Assembly (NCBI RefSeq): GCF_017874375.1 | Contig: NZ_JAGGLK010000001.1 | Coordinates: 124,001 to 188,000, forward strand | Reading direction: 5' to 3' | DNA from: Methanohalophilus levihalophilus | GTDB lineage: Archaea; Halobacteriota; Methanosarcinia; Methanosarcinales; Methanosarcinaceae | Length of the DNA stretch: 64,000 nucleotides | In this document: piece after piece, positions 38,244 to 47,073 of the stretch | How the letters are laid out: each line of letters starts with the position of its first letter | How positions within the stretch are numbered: position 1 is the stretch's first letter | Notes under the pieces: generated by a model | Seen by the model: only the letters and a program-made list of their open reading frames with translations | What the model was told of the DNA's origin: nothing | The model's database searches: none | Program-made: the position numbers and the translations under genes

Positions 38244-38456
38244 TCACTGCCTGCTTATGAAATAATATCCGAAAGCAGTCGAGATGACAATTCCGATGAG
38301 AATCGCTGCTCCTACCTTTGGAGGGATTTGAGGATTTTCTTTTTCCATTTCCAGCGAGCTGTTTTCACTGGTGTTTTGCTCATCTTCAGCAGCCATCGCC
38401 ACAGGTATCATGCAGAGGCACAACACCAGAGCAATTGATATCATCAATTTCTTCAT
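38244..38456 (-). CDS. Small exported membrane-anchored protein, intact copy
   Basis: A 70-residue protein. Signal peptide MKKLMISIALVLCLCMIPV with cleavage after VAMA, then a short acidic, Asn/Ser-rich outer segment, and one C-terminal transmembrane helix ending AFGYYFISRQ. The layout suggests a tiny protein anchored by its C-terminus with the acidic part outside. A near-identical but truncated copy lies at 36249-36428. No known family. Probably specific to methanogens. Confidence 0.6.
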   Translation of the reverse strand: MKKLMISIALVLCLCMIPVAMAAEDEQNTSENSSLEMEKENPQIPPKVGAAILIGIVISTAFGYYFISRQ

Positions 38457-38647
38457 TTTTCCACTAATCCTATTATTCCCGTATTAGATAGAATTTGTTG
38501 CTTAGAGGGGAATGATTTCAATAGGGTTTTTTGTCCTTGGGGATGTTGTGGAAATCCAGACAAAACCATCGGTATCAATGTGGTTCCTTTGGAGAAACAG
38601 CCACAAACTAAATTACATAAGCAGTCCAAAATAAATAAGGGTGTGCT

Positions 38648-39580
38648 ATGAAAGCCTTTGTCTACAACAAATACGGATCAGCCGATGTTCTCCAGCTCAA
38701 AGAAGTGGATAAACCGATTCCCAGAGACAATGAAGTCCTCATCAAAATCCATGCGACAACCGTGACCATCGGGGATACGATAATGCGAAGCTTTAAGCTT
38801 CCCACCCCTCGCTGGCAATGGATTCCGGCACGACTTTACCTGGGTATAAGAGGTCCAAGACGGCATGTTCTCGGAATGGAGCTTGCCGGAGAGATTGAAG
38901 CCTTGGGACAGGATGTGACACGCTTTAGTGTCGGGGATCAGGTTTTTGCATCCACATTCAGGGAGAATTTTGGTGGGCATGCTGAGTACAAATGCATGCC
39001 TGAAGACGGGGTTATGGCACTAAAACCGGAGAATCTCACTTATGAGGAAGCCGCTGCCGTTCCCGGTGGAGGGATGACGGCACTCCAACTTCTCAGGAAA
39101 GGCAATATCGAGAGTGGCCAGAAAGTCTTGATCAATGGTGCTTCAGGGGCGGTGGGTACCAATGCGGTACAGCTTGCAAAGCACTTTGGCGCGGAAGTAA
39201 CCGGTGTGTGCAGCACTGCAAATCTGAAACTGGTAGAATTGATGGGAGCCGATAAAGTCATTGATTACACAAGAGAGGATTTTACTCAAAACGGGGAGAT
39301 GTATGACATTGTTCTTGATGCGGTGGGCAAACTTCCTTCTTCAAAAGCCAAGCAGGTTCTTAAGCAAGGCGGAGCCTACATCAATGTTCTTGCTTCAGCA
39401 GATGATGGTGATACCATTGAAAACTTAACTTTCCTCAAAGAGCTAATTGAGGCAGGGAGGTTGAAACCTGTCATTGATCGAATCTATCAGTTTGAGCAGA
39501 TTCCCGAAGCTCACAGGTATGTAGAGCAGGGGCACAAGAAGGGGAATGTGGCTATAACCGTTGCAAGTGACAATACATAA
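38648..39580 (+). CDS. Zinc-independent medium-chain reductase (quinone-oxidoreductase-like), paralogue 1
   Basis: A 310-residue MDR-superfamily enzyme using NAD(P)H. N-terminal GroES-like domain with EVLIKIHATTVTIGDT and LGMELAGEIEALGQDV. The Rossmann domain carries VLINGASGAVGTNAVQLAK, the AxxGxxG-type cofactor site. No zinc-binding Cys cluster, so it fits the quinone/enone reductase branch rather than zinc alcohol dehydrogenases. First of three tandem paralogues; the flavodoxin gene lies between copies 1 and 2. Substrate unknown. Confidence 0.88.
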   Translation: MKAFVYNKYGSADVLQLKEVDKPIPRDNEVLIKIHATTVTIGDTIMRSFKLPTPRWQWIPARLYLGIRGPRRHVLGMELAGEIEALGQDVTRFSVGDQVFASTFRENFGGHAEYKCMPEDGVMALKPENLTYEEAAAVPGGGMTALQLLRKGNIESGQKVLINGASGAVGTNAVQLAKHFGAEVTGVCSTANLKLVELMGADKVIDYTREDFTQNGEMYDIVLDAVGKLPSSKAKQVLKQGGAYINVLASADDGDTIENLTFLKELIEAGRLKPVIDRIYQFEQIPEAHRYVEQGHKKGNVAITVASDNT

Positions 39581-39631
39581 GCCGGGAAAACAATTACACA
39601 TTGCATCCATATTACCAAAGGAGAATGAGCA

Positions 39632-40090
39632 ATGAACTCTCTCATAATCGTCAAATCCATACATCAGGGAAATACCCTGAAAATTGCGGAGAGGATGGCA
39701 CAGGTATTGGGTGCGGATCTAGTCGGGCCTGAAGATGTAGATTTGCAGAAAATCAATGACTACGACCTAATTGGCTTTGGCTCAGGTATCTATTCCAACA
39801 AGCATCATGATTCTCTTTTCGATTTGGTGGATAAGTTACCGAATCTAAATGGGAAGAAAGTGTTTGTATTCTCCACCTCCGCAATGATAAGGAAATCCGA
39901 TCATAGTAAATTAGAAAGCAGTTTGGAAGAGAAGGGTGCAGTGATCGTAGACGAATTCTTTTGTAAAGGCCTCAACAAGAACAGCTTCATGAAATACATC
40001 GGTGGGATGAATAAAGGCAGACCCAATGAAGATGATTTCAAAAGAGCTGATGAATTTGTAGGTAAAATGAAAGGCAATAATTTCGATTGA
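39632..40090 (+). CDS. Flavodoxin-family protein
   Basis: A 152-residue FMN-binding electron carrier or reductase. The phosphate loop is SIHQGNTLKIAERM, IGFGSGIYSNKHHDSL follows, and FSTSAM marks the third FMN loop. It is a single flavodoxin domain related to the protoporphyrinogen-oxidase-like group. Its stop nearly abuts the next reductase gene, so the two are probably cotranscribed. Confidence 0.85.
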   Translation: MNSLIIVKSIHQGNTLKIAERMAQVLGADLVGPEDVDLQKINDYDLIGFGSGIYSNKHHDSLFDLVDKLPNLNGKKVFVFSTSAMIRKSDHSKLESSLEEKGAVIVDEFFCKGLNKNSFMKYIGGMNKGRPNEDDFKRADEFVGKMKGNNFD

Positions 40091-40104
40091 TAGGATGTCA
40101 TGTC

Positions 40105-41085
40105 ATGAAAGCTGTTGTAAATGAAAGATACGGATCACCTGATGTACTTGAACTAAAAGAGGTTCCTAAACCAATTCCAAAAGACAATGAGATTCTCATC
40201 AAAATACATGCGACCACAGTGAACAGGACCGATTGTGGATTTCGAAATGCAGATCCTTTTTTTGTAAGATTTTTCCTTGGCATTACGAAACCAAAACAGA
40301 AAATACTCGGGAGTGAATTTGCCGGGGCAATTGAATCCATTGGCAGGGATGTAACGTTGTTTCAGGTGGGTGACAAAGTTTTTGGACACACCGGGGACAA
40401 AATGGGTGCACATGCAGAGTATATCTGCCTGGCCGAAGACGATCCTATTGCGATAAAACCGGAAAACCTGGATTATGAAGAAGCCGCTTCGATATGTGAT
40501 GGGGCTTCCCTTGCATTAACCTATATCAGCAGATCAAATCTCCAAAAAGGAAAACGCATTTTGATCTATGGTGCTTCCGGATCCATCGGTACAGCAGCGG
40601 TTCAGCTGGCAAAGTACTATGGGGCAGAAGTTACCGCAGTCTGCAGTACCACAAATCTGGAAATGGTAAAATCCCTCGATGCTGACAGGGTCATTGATTA
40701 CACTCAAGAGGATTTTACAAAAGATGACCAAACACATGACATCGTTTTTGATGCGGTTGGTAAAAGCTCATTTTCACGCTGTAAAAGCCTGCTGAAAAAG
40801 GGTGGAATCTATTTTTCAACAGAACTGGGATTTCTGGCCCAGAACCCCCTCTTACACATATGGACATCGAAAATTGGAAGTAAAAAAGTGATGTTTCCGC
40901 TCCCCAAATATACAAGGGAGGATGTGGCTTTTTTCAGGGAACTTATTGAAGAGGGTAAGCTCAAACCGGTAATTGACAGGAAGTATCCGCTGGAGCAAAT
41001 TGTCGATGCTTACAGATATGTTGAAAAAGGGCATAAGAAGGGAAATGTAGTCATAACTGTAGGAAAGAGTAACAATACCGAATAA
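40105..41085 (+). CDS. Medium-chain reductase, paralogue 2
   Basis: A 326-residue MDR enzyme clearly related to its neighbours: KAVVNERYGSPDVLELKEV, EILIKIHATTVNRTDC, and cofactor loop LIYGASGSIGTAAVQLAK. It has an insert near residue 250 (WTSKIGSKKVMFP) shared with copy 3 but missing in copy 1. ATG 40105 is chosen; TTG 40087 overlaps the flavodoxin stop. Substrate unknown. Confidence 0.88.
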   Translation: MKAVVNERYGSPDVLELKEVPKPIPKDNEILIKIHATTVNRTDCGFRNADPFFVRFFLGITKPKQKILGSEFAGAIESIGRDVTLFQVGDKVFGHTGDKMGAHAEYICLAEDDPIAIKPENLDYEEAASICDGASLALTYISRSNLQKGKRILIYGASGSIGTAAVQLAKYYGAEVTAVCSTTNLEMVKSLDADRVIDYTQEDFTKDDQTHDIVFDAVGKSSFSRCKSLLKKGGIYFSTELGFLAQNPLLHIWTSKIGSKKVMFPLPKYTREDVAFFRELIEEGKLKPVIDRKYPLEQIVDAYRYVEKGHKKGNVVITVGKSNNTE

Positions 41086-41100
41086 TTAGGAAGGCTACTG

Positions 41101-42102
41101 ATGAAAGCAATTGTATGCACAAGATACGGCCCACCTGAAGTTCTTCAGCTTAGAGAGGTTCCAAAACCCATCCCAAAAGATAATGAAGTTCTCATAAAAA
41201 TCCATGCCACATCAGTAACAACCGGTGACTCCAATGCCCGGGATTTTGTTTATATTCCGCCCGGTTTAGGACTTCTGGCGCGCTTGATGCTTGGCATCAC
41301 AAAACCAAAGAAAAGCATGCTAGGATCTGTGTTTGCCGGAGAAATTGAAGCAGTTGGAAAAGACGTTAAATTGTTTAATGTGGGTGACCGGATCTTTGGA
41401 GGTGATGGTGATGGTATGGGTGCTTATGCAGAGTACAAATGTATGTCTGAAGACGGATTGCTTGCAGCAAAACCGGCTAATCTGACGTATGAGGAAGCTG
41501 CAGTAATTCCTTTCGGCGCTCTGACTTCCTTGTATTTCCTCAGAGACAGGGCAAATGTTCGAAATGGACAAAAAGTCCTTGTAAATGGTGCTTCAGGGGG
41601 GGTCGGTACTTCTGCTGTACAAATTGCCAAAGCCTTTGGTGCAGAAGTAACAGGTGTATGCAGCACTCGAAATCTGGAATTGGTGACGTCTCTGGGTGTC
41701 GATAAGGTAATTGATTATACGAAAGAGGATTTCACTAAAAACGGCGAGTCTTATGATATCATTTTGGACACGGCAGTGGGAACAACATCGTTTTCAAAAT
41801 GTAAAAAATCGCTGAGTCAGGATGGTTTCTATCTTGCAGTTGCAGGTGGTTTAAAAGATCTATTTCAAATGCTCTGGACTTCGAGAATTGGCAGCAAGAA
41901 AGTGATCTTTGGCGGAGGAGGGGCATGCGAGAAAAAAGAGAATTTGTTTTTCCTCAAAGAGCTTCTTGAATCTGGAAAATTAAAACCGGTTTTAGACAGA
42001 AGCTATCCGCTGGAACAAATTGCAGAAGCTTTTAACTATCTTGAAAAAGGCCAAAAGAAAGGAAACGTGGCTATAACTGTAAAACACAATGATGAAAAAT
42101 AA
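41101..42102 (+). CDS. Medium-chain reductase, paralogue 3
   Basis: A 333-residue MDR enzyme. KAIVCTRYGPPEVLQLREV opens it and VLVNGASGGVGTSAVQIAK is the cofactor loop. The insert WTSRIGSKKVIFGGGG is shared with copy 2, making these two the closer pair. Sixteen bases separate it from copy 2. The three copies probably arose by tandem duplication and may have split substrate ranges. Confidence 0.88.
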   Translation: MKAIVCTRYGPPEVLQLREVPKPIPKDNEVLIKIHATSVTTGDSNARDFVYIPPGLGLLARLMLGITKPKKSMLGSVFAGEIEAVGKDVKLFNVGDRIFGGDGDGMGAYAEYKCMSEDGLLAAKPANLTYEEAAVIPFGALTSLYFLRDRANVRNGQKVLVNGASGGVGTSAVQIAKAFGAEVTGVCSTRNLELVTSLGVDKVIDYTKEDFTKNGESYDIILDTAVGTTSFSKCKKSLSQDGFYLAVAGGLKDLFQMLWTSRIGSKKVIFGGGGACEKKENLFFLKELLESGKLKPVLDRSYPLEQIAEAFNYLEKGQKKGNVAITVKHNDEK

Positions 42103-42148
42103 GAGAATTTGGAAATATAAATCCTGAAAAGAAAAAGTGGGTGAAAGC

Positions 42149-42676
42149 TTATCCCTTCAAAGCTTCCACGACAGTCTCGCCAAATTTCTTTGCGGCCTTT
42201 GGATCACGTCCGGTCACTATCTTTCCTTCCCGTAGTACATCAGTATCTTCGTATTTGGCACCGTTTTTCTTAAGGGCCTTAATGGCAGTTTTTTCCGCAA
42301 AAACGGTACTCTTTTTGCCTTTCAGAAGTCCTGCTTTTGCAAGTACCACCGGGGACAGGCAAATGGCTGCAACAACCTTTCCGCTTTTCTCTGCATCTTT
42401 TGCAAGACTCCTGAGTTTCACGTTATCCCACAGGAACTTAACGGAACCTCCGCCTCCCACTATCACAACTGAATCATAATCATCTGCATTTGCATCTGCA
42501 ATTGCAATGTCAGGTTTTACTTTCTCACCCTTCGCTCCCCGTGCCGTTTCGGTTGAATTGCTGGCAACTGTTACATCATAACCATTCTTCTCGAAAACTT
42601 TCCGGGGATCCAGATATTCCTCATCCCTGAAGTTTTCCTGTGCTATAACCATCAGAATTTTCTTACTGTCGGCCAT
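42149..42676 (-). CDS. DJ-1/PfpI-family protein
   Basis: A 175-residue protein of the DJ-1 superfamily, whose members act as glyoxalases, deglycases or proteases. The nucleophile-elbow motif is AAICLSPVVLAKAGLLKG, with Cys in the usual place. VVIVGGGGSVKFLWDN supplies the oxyanion loop and GRIVTGRDP-like sequence closes the domain. It converges on the reductase cluster. A truncated copy of its 3' end lies at 36086-36216. Confidence 0.9.
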   Translation of the reverse strand: MADSKKILMVIAQENFRDEEYLDPRKVFEKNGYDVTVASNSTETARGAKGEKVKPDIAIADANADDYDSVVIVGGGGSVKFLWDNVKLRSLAKDAEKSGKVVAAICLSPVVLAKAGLLKGKKSTVFAEKTAIKALKKNGAKYEDTDVLREGKIVTGRDPKAAKKFGETVVEALKG

Positions 42677-42739
42677 TCCTTGATCACTCCTGCACTACCT
42701 TCATGTCTATTGGTATATAGCAATAGCGGGAATTCGCTC

Positions 42740-43432
42740 TCAAAGGCTTGTTTTTTCCAGTTTTTCAAGAATAGTTGTCAGTTCCTTAATGTCCTGAAGG
42801 ACAAAATCAGCTGTACCATTCTTTTCCTCATGATCATTCCGGTCACCATACGCAGCATGGGCTGTAATCATACCTATTTTCTTTGCGGGTTCAATATCCC
42901 TTCGCATGCTGTCCCCCACATAAATACAGTTCTGGGGCAGAAGATCGCATTTTTCCAGTGCGAATCTGAATACTTGCTCAGACGGTTTTTTTGCTTTTGT
43001 CATGTCACAGGTAATAATTTCATCTACCATTCCCAGAATCCCTGTTTTTTCCAGCCGGTACAATGTCCCGTCAGTATGGGCATCTGTCACAACAGCTACC
43101 TTGAGTTCCCTGCGATTGATGCTGCACAGTGTATCTTTCACATTCGGATATAGCTCAATATTCTCAAGTTTTACTTTCTCGTAGATGGATATGCATTCCT
43201 CAAAAACATGCTCAGTAAACAGTTCCTTTTCATGCAGGTAATCACTGATGTTTAGCGGATGCTCAAAATCATAGACTCCTCGTCTGAAATAACTAAACAA
43301 TTCTTCAGAAGAACCTTCCCCTAGATATTCAATTACTACCCTGCAGGCTTCAAGTTTCGCGCTTACAAAATCAAAAAGGGTGTTATCCATATCAAGGAAA
43401 ACTCCCTCTATTTTAGCGACTCGGGTAATCAT
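42740..43432 (-). CDS. HAD-superfamily hydrolase
   Basis: A 230-residue phosphatase-like protein. Motif I is VFLDMDNTLFDF with nucleophile Asp and acid/base Asp, motif II is VAVVTDAHTD, the conserved Lys is in AKKPSEQVF, and motif III is VYVGDSMRRDIEPAKKIG (read here as YVGDSMRRDIEPAKKIG). The cap domain fits the phosphoglycolate or haloacid dehalogenase type. Substrate unknown. It lies 18 bases downstream of the hybrid kinase gene on the same strand and may be cotranscribed. Confidence 0.88.
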   Translation of the reverse strand: MITRVAKIEGVFLDMDNTLFDFVSAKLEACRVVIEYLGEGSSEELFSYFRRGVYDFEHPLNISDYLHEKELFTEHVFEECISIYEKVKLENIELYPNVKDTLCSINRRELKVAVVTDAHTDGTLYRLEKTGILGMVDEIITCDMTKAKKPSEQVFRFALEKCDLLPQNCIYVGDSMRRDIEPAKKIGMITAHAAYGDRNDHEEKNGTADFVLQDIKELTTILEKLEKTSL

Positions 43433-43450
43433 GTTTTCTGTTCCTGAAAA

Positions 43451-45373
43451 TCAGGCAATATGTAAGGAGCTCAATTCCTTTGCAAGATCGATAAGCTCTT
43501 TGTGATTGAATTTACCCTTGTTCAGGACAACGGTAACATTTTCCCTGAGCATTTTATTATTGTCCGATGTCAGCTCCTTTGCAGTACAAACCAGAATGGG
43601 AATATTCGCTGTTTCTTCCTCCGCTTTCAAAGTTTCAATCACGTCAAAACCGGAAACTTCCGGCATCATTAAATCCAGGGTTATCAGGCATGGTTTCTCA
43701 CTTTTTGCGAGTTCAATTCCTTCTTTGCCTCCCCTTGCCTCGATGATCTCATAGCCTTCCGGTTTCAGGATGGAAACAATAAGCTCCCTATCATCCGAGT
43801 TATCATCAATTACAAGTATCACTGGATTTTCTGTGGTGCATGAGTGACGAAATCTTTCAAGGGTATGGAGGAGGTCTTCCCTGTCAACAGGTTTTACAAA
43901 GTAATCTTCCGCATTGACTGTTTTATTATTATAGCACTGATCCAGAACGGAAATCATAATTACGGGAATGTCTTTTGTTTCTTCGTCTTCTTTCAATTCC
44001 CTGAGAACCTGCCAGCCATCCTTTCCAGGCATCATTATATCTGTTGTAATGGCAAATGGTTTCACTTTTTTGACAGCCTCCATAACTCTGTCTCCTCTGT
44101 CCACTTCTACTACATCATATCCCAGTGAAAGCAATGTGGCGGTGAGTAATTCCCTTGCATCATCTTCATCCTCTGCAACCAGTATTGTTGAATTTTTGTT
44201 CTTATTTTCGGATGTAATTGGAATTTCGGGTTCAAATGCCTCTTTCTCCTGCGCAAGATTTGTTTCGGTAGCTGTTTGCTGATCGGGGATTGTAAACGAA
44301 AAAGTGCTTCCTTTTCCTACCTCACTCTGCACAGATACCCTTCCTTCATGCAGGTCCACGAATTTCTTCACAAGAGCAAGACCAAGGCCTGTTCCGCCGT
44401 ATTTGCGATCTGCAGAAGAATCCAGTTGCACAAACGGTTTAAATATTTTCTCCATGTCATCGGGAGCGATTCCAACACCTGAATCCCTTATGGATACCTG
44501 TAATTCCCCATCTTTTTTTTCGGCAGTAAGTTCAATTTTTCCTCCTTCCGGAGTGAACTTGATTGCATTGTTGAGTAGATTGTAAAGTGTCTGCTTGAAT
44601 TTACCTTTGTCAGCAAGCACCTCTCCTGCATCACGTGAATCAATATTCAGTTCGATTCTGCTTTTTGCTGCAAGAGGAGATGCAACAGTTGTTACTTCAC
44701 TAATTGCTTTCTGGACTTCAAATATCTCAGGACTGAGTTTCACCTTCCCAGCTTCAATTTTAGATAAATCAAGAATGTCATTTATTAAATCAAGGAGATG
44801 CTTTCCGCTTTTATGTATGTTGGCCACATACTTTTTTTGCCTGTCATCAGGAGTTAAAGGATCACAATCGATCAATAATTCTGAAAAACCAATGATTGAA
44901 TTTAGTGGCGTGCGCAATTCATGGCTCATGGTTGCGAGGAATTCACTTCTTGCCCGGTTGGCAACTTCGGCAGCAATTCGTGCTTCTTCAATTTCCAGTT
45001 TTGTATCTTCTTTTTCAGAGGTGTCTGTTACGATGCAAAGTATTGCATGGTTTTCATTATATTCAATCAGACTGCAATTTGCTTTTGCTGGAAAAGTATG
45101 TCCGTTTTTCTCCAGGTGGTGATAATCAAAAGCCACTTCTTTTTTTTCCTGGATTTCATTGAAAGAATCAGTAACTATGGCTGCGGATTCTGCGGCACAT
45201 AGTTCTTTAAACCTGATGCCATGAATCTCTTCTTCCTGATAGCCTAGTTTATCACACGCAATTTTGTTTGCATCAAGGATAGTCCCGTTTAGATCACTGA
45301 TGAAAACTGCATCATTGGTATTTGTAAAAAGAGCCCGAAACAAATTCTCCGGTTTGGATGGTTTTTTCACCAT
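43451..45373 (-). CDS. Hybrid sensor histidine kinase (PAS-HisKA-HATPase-REC-REC)
   Basis: A 640-residue cytoplasmic kinase. PAS domain about 10-125, HisKA with FLATMSHELRTPLNSIIGFS (phospho-His), HATPase with NLLNNAIKFTPEGG, DSGVGIAPDD and GGTGLGLALVKKF. Two receiver domains follow: the first with TTDIMMPGKDGW and DYFVKP, the second with TLDLMMPEVSGF but a C-terminal VLNKGK. No membrane segment, so it senses a cytoplasmic cue. ATG 45373 has aagggaga upstream; the GTG at 45397 would add eight residues. It is divergent from the uS13 operon. Output is unknown. Confidence 0.92.
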   Translation of the reverse strand: MVKKPSKPENLFRALFTNTNDAVFISDLNGTILDANKIACDKLGYQEEEIHGIRFKELCAAESAAIVTDSFNEIQEKKEVAFDYHHLEKNGHTFPAKANCSLIEYNENHAILCIVTDTSEKEDTKLEIEEARIAAEVANRARSEFLATMSHELRTPLNSIIGFSELLIDCDPLTPDDRQKKYVANIHKSGKHLLDLINDILDLSKIEAGKVKLSPEIFEVQKAISEVTTVASPLAAKSRIELNIDSRDAGEVLADKGKFKQTLYNLLNNAIKFTPEGGKIELTAEKKDGELQVSIRDSGVGIAPDDMEKIFKPFVQLDSSADRKYGGTGLGLALVKKFVDLHEGRVSVQSEVGKGSTFSFTIPDQQTATETNLAQEKEAFEPEIPITSENKNKNSTILVAEDEDDARELLTATLLSLGYDVVEVDRGDRVMEAVKKVKPFAITTDIMMPGKDGWQVLRELKEDEETKDIPVIMISVLDQCYNNKTVNAEDYFVKPVDREDLLHTLERFRHSCTTENPVILVIDDNSDDRELIVSILKPEGYEIIEARGGKEGIELAKSEKPCLITLDLMMPEVSGFDVIETLKAEEETANIPILVCTAKELTSDNNKMLRENVTVVLNKGKFNHKELIDLAKELSSLHIA

Positions 45374-45549
45374 TATAGGTTCTCCCTTAATAGTCACTTT
45401 TTCTTTGATGTTATTTTATTTATAGGAGCTTGCTCTTCCATGGGAATAAACCTCCTGCCCAATACAATATTTCCCGGAAACATCAGCTTCTTTTTGTGAC
45501 AATTAAGGTTATATACCTAAAAGGGTATATTGAGCCAAGCCTTTCAGGT

Positions 45550-45569
45550 CTTATAAATATTTTATAAAG
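45550..45569 (+). promoter_or_regulatory. Tandem TATA boxes of the uS13 operon
   Basis: cttataaat (45550-45558) and ttttataaag (45560-45569) lie 70-90 bases before uS13. Either would start the transcript at about 45580-45592, just at the first leader hairpin. Confidence 0.55.
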
Positions 45570-45580
45570 CTGAATGGCTG

Positions 45581-45633
45581 TGCCGAAAATAATTTTTCGG
45601 GGCTACGGGATGTGTTTTGCATCCTTAAGGAGG
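45581..45633 (+). promoter_or_regulatory. Two-hairpin leader ending in the uS13 Shine-Dalgarno site
   Basis: Hairpin 1 pairs ccgaaaa (45583-45589) with ttttcgg (45594-45600) around a taat loop. Hairpin 2 pairs ggatg (45608-45612) with catcc (45620-45624), with flanking G-T pairs. AAGGAGG (45627-45633) follows directly, six bases before the ATG. The layout suits translational autoregulation by a ribosomal protein of this operon. That is inference. Confidence 0.5.
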
Positions 45634-45639
45634 AATATA

Positions 45640-46086
45640 ATGGCAGAAGATGAAATAAGACATCTTGTCCGTATCATGAATACGGACCTTCAGGGCAGCC
45701 AACCTGTCCAGTATGCTCTTACCGGTATCAAGGGCATCGGCAGGAGAACTGCACGTATTATCACAGAATCTACAGGTGTAGATCCTACTGCAACTATCGG
45801 TTATCTTCCAGATGAGGACATTGCCAAACTGGATGAAACCATTAGCACTTTTGAACAGCATCTTCCAAACTGGATGCTCAACAGGCGTAAAGATTTCGCA
45901 ACCGGTGAAGACAAGCATCTCCTTGGTCAGGACATCGCAATGACCATAAGGGAGGACCTCAACGATCTCAAGAAAGTTCGTGCATACCGTGGTATCAGGC
46001 ACGAGAGAGGTCTTAAGGTGCGTGGTCAGAGGACAAAGTCCACTGGCAGAAGAGGCTCAACTATTGGTGTCAGCAAGAAGAAGTGA
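45640..46086 (+). CDS. rps13p: Small-subunit ribosomal protein uS13
   Basis: A 148-residue protein of the 30S head contacting P-site tRNA. It shows [20 protein letters not shown], the helix-hairpin-helix [13 protein letters not shown] and the basic tail [15 protein letters not shown] 45640 is set by a full AAGGAGG site; the frame upstream to 45574 crosses the leader hairpins and is rejected. Confidence 0.97.
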   Translation: MAEDEIRHLVRIMNTDLQGSQPVQYALTGIKGIGRRTARIITESTGVDPTATIGYLPDEDIAKLDETISTFEQHLPNWMLNRRKDFATGEDKHLLGQDIAMTIREDLNDLKKVRAYRGIRHERGLKVRGQRTKSTGRRGSTIGVSKKK

Positions 46087-46098
46087 AGGTGATTAGGA

Positions 46099-46653
46099 AT
46101 GGTTTATCCAGGAAAAAGACGAAAAAGCTATGACACCCCAAACCACCCATGGCAGGCTGCCAGGATGGCTACTGAAGTTGAACTTGTCAAGAAATACGGT
46201 CTCAGGAACAAGAAGGAACTCTGGAAAGCACACAGTATCCTTCGTCGCTACAGGGCTGACGCAAGGCGTCTTTTGGCCGAATCTGCAGAAGCTGAACTTT
46301 CAGGACATGCAAAGACAGAAGCAGATCAGATTCTTTCAAAGCTTATAAGATACTCAATTCTCAAACCAGACTCCAATGTCGATGATATCCTTGGTCTTAC
46401 TACTGAAACTGTACTGGAGCGCAGGTTGCAGACTATTGTCCACAGGCTTGGTCTAGCAAGAACTCCTAAACAGGCTCGCCAGTTCATCACACATGGACAC
46501 ATTGCAATCGAAGGAAAGAGAGTTACAGTTCCAAGCATGCTGATCTCCAAGGAAGATGAAATGAATATCGACTACTACACCAAATCACCAATGGTCAGTG
46601 AATCCCATCCGGAAAGGCCTGCTCAGGTGGCATCATCCCTGGTTGAGGAGTAA
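46099..46653 (+). CDS. rps4p: Small-subunit ribosomal protein uS4
   Basis: A 184-residue archaeal S4, a primary 16S rRNA binder. [16 protein letters not shown] opens it, and the S4 RNA-binding motif is [27 protein letters not shown] upstream. The C-terminal 20 residues are Ser/Glu-rich. Confidence 0.97.
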   Translation: MVYPGKRRKSYDTPNHPWQAARMATEVELVKKYGLRNKKELWKAHSILRRYRADARRLLAESAEAELSGHAKTEADQILSKLIRYSILKPDSNVDDILGLTTETVLERRLQTIVHRLGLARTPKQARQFITHGHIAIEGKRVTVPSMLISKEDEMNIDYYTKSPMVSESHPERPAQVASSLVEE

Positions 46654-46666
46654 ACAGGAGGTTTAA

Positions 46667-47050
<384 letters not shown>

Positions 47051-47073
47051 TAAAGGAGCTGAGGTTCCTGAAT

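Noticed and set aside
33925-45570. Direct repeat of the tRNA-Ser 3' end as an attachment site
   Set aside because: I looked near 36.0-36.3 kb and near 45.5 kb for a copy of the T-arm/acceptor sequence and found none, and no integrase gene is present. A site-specific element with intact ends is not supported.
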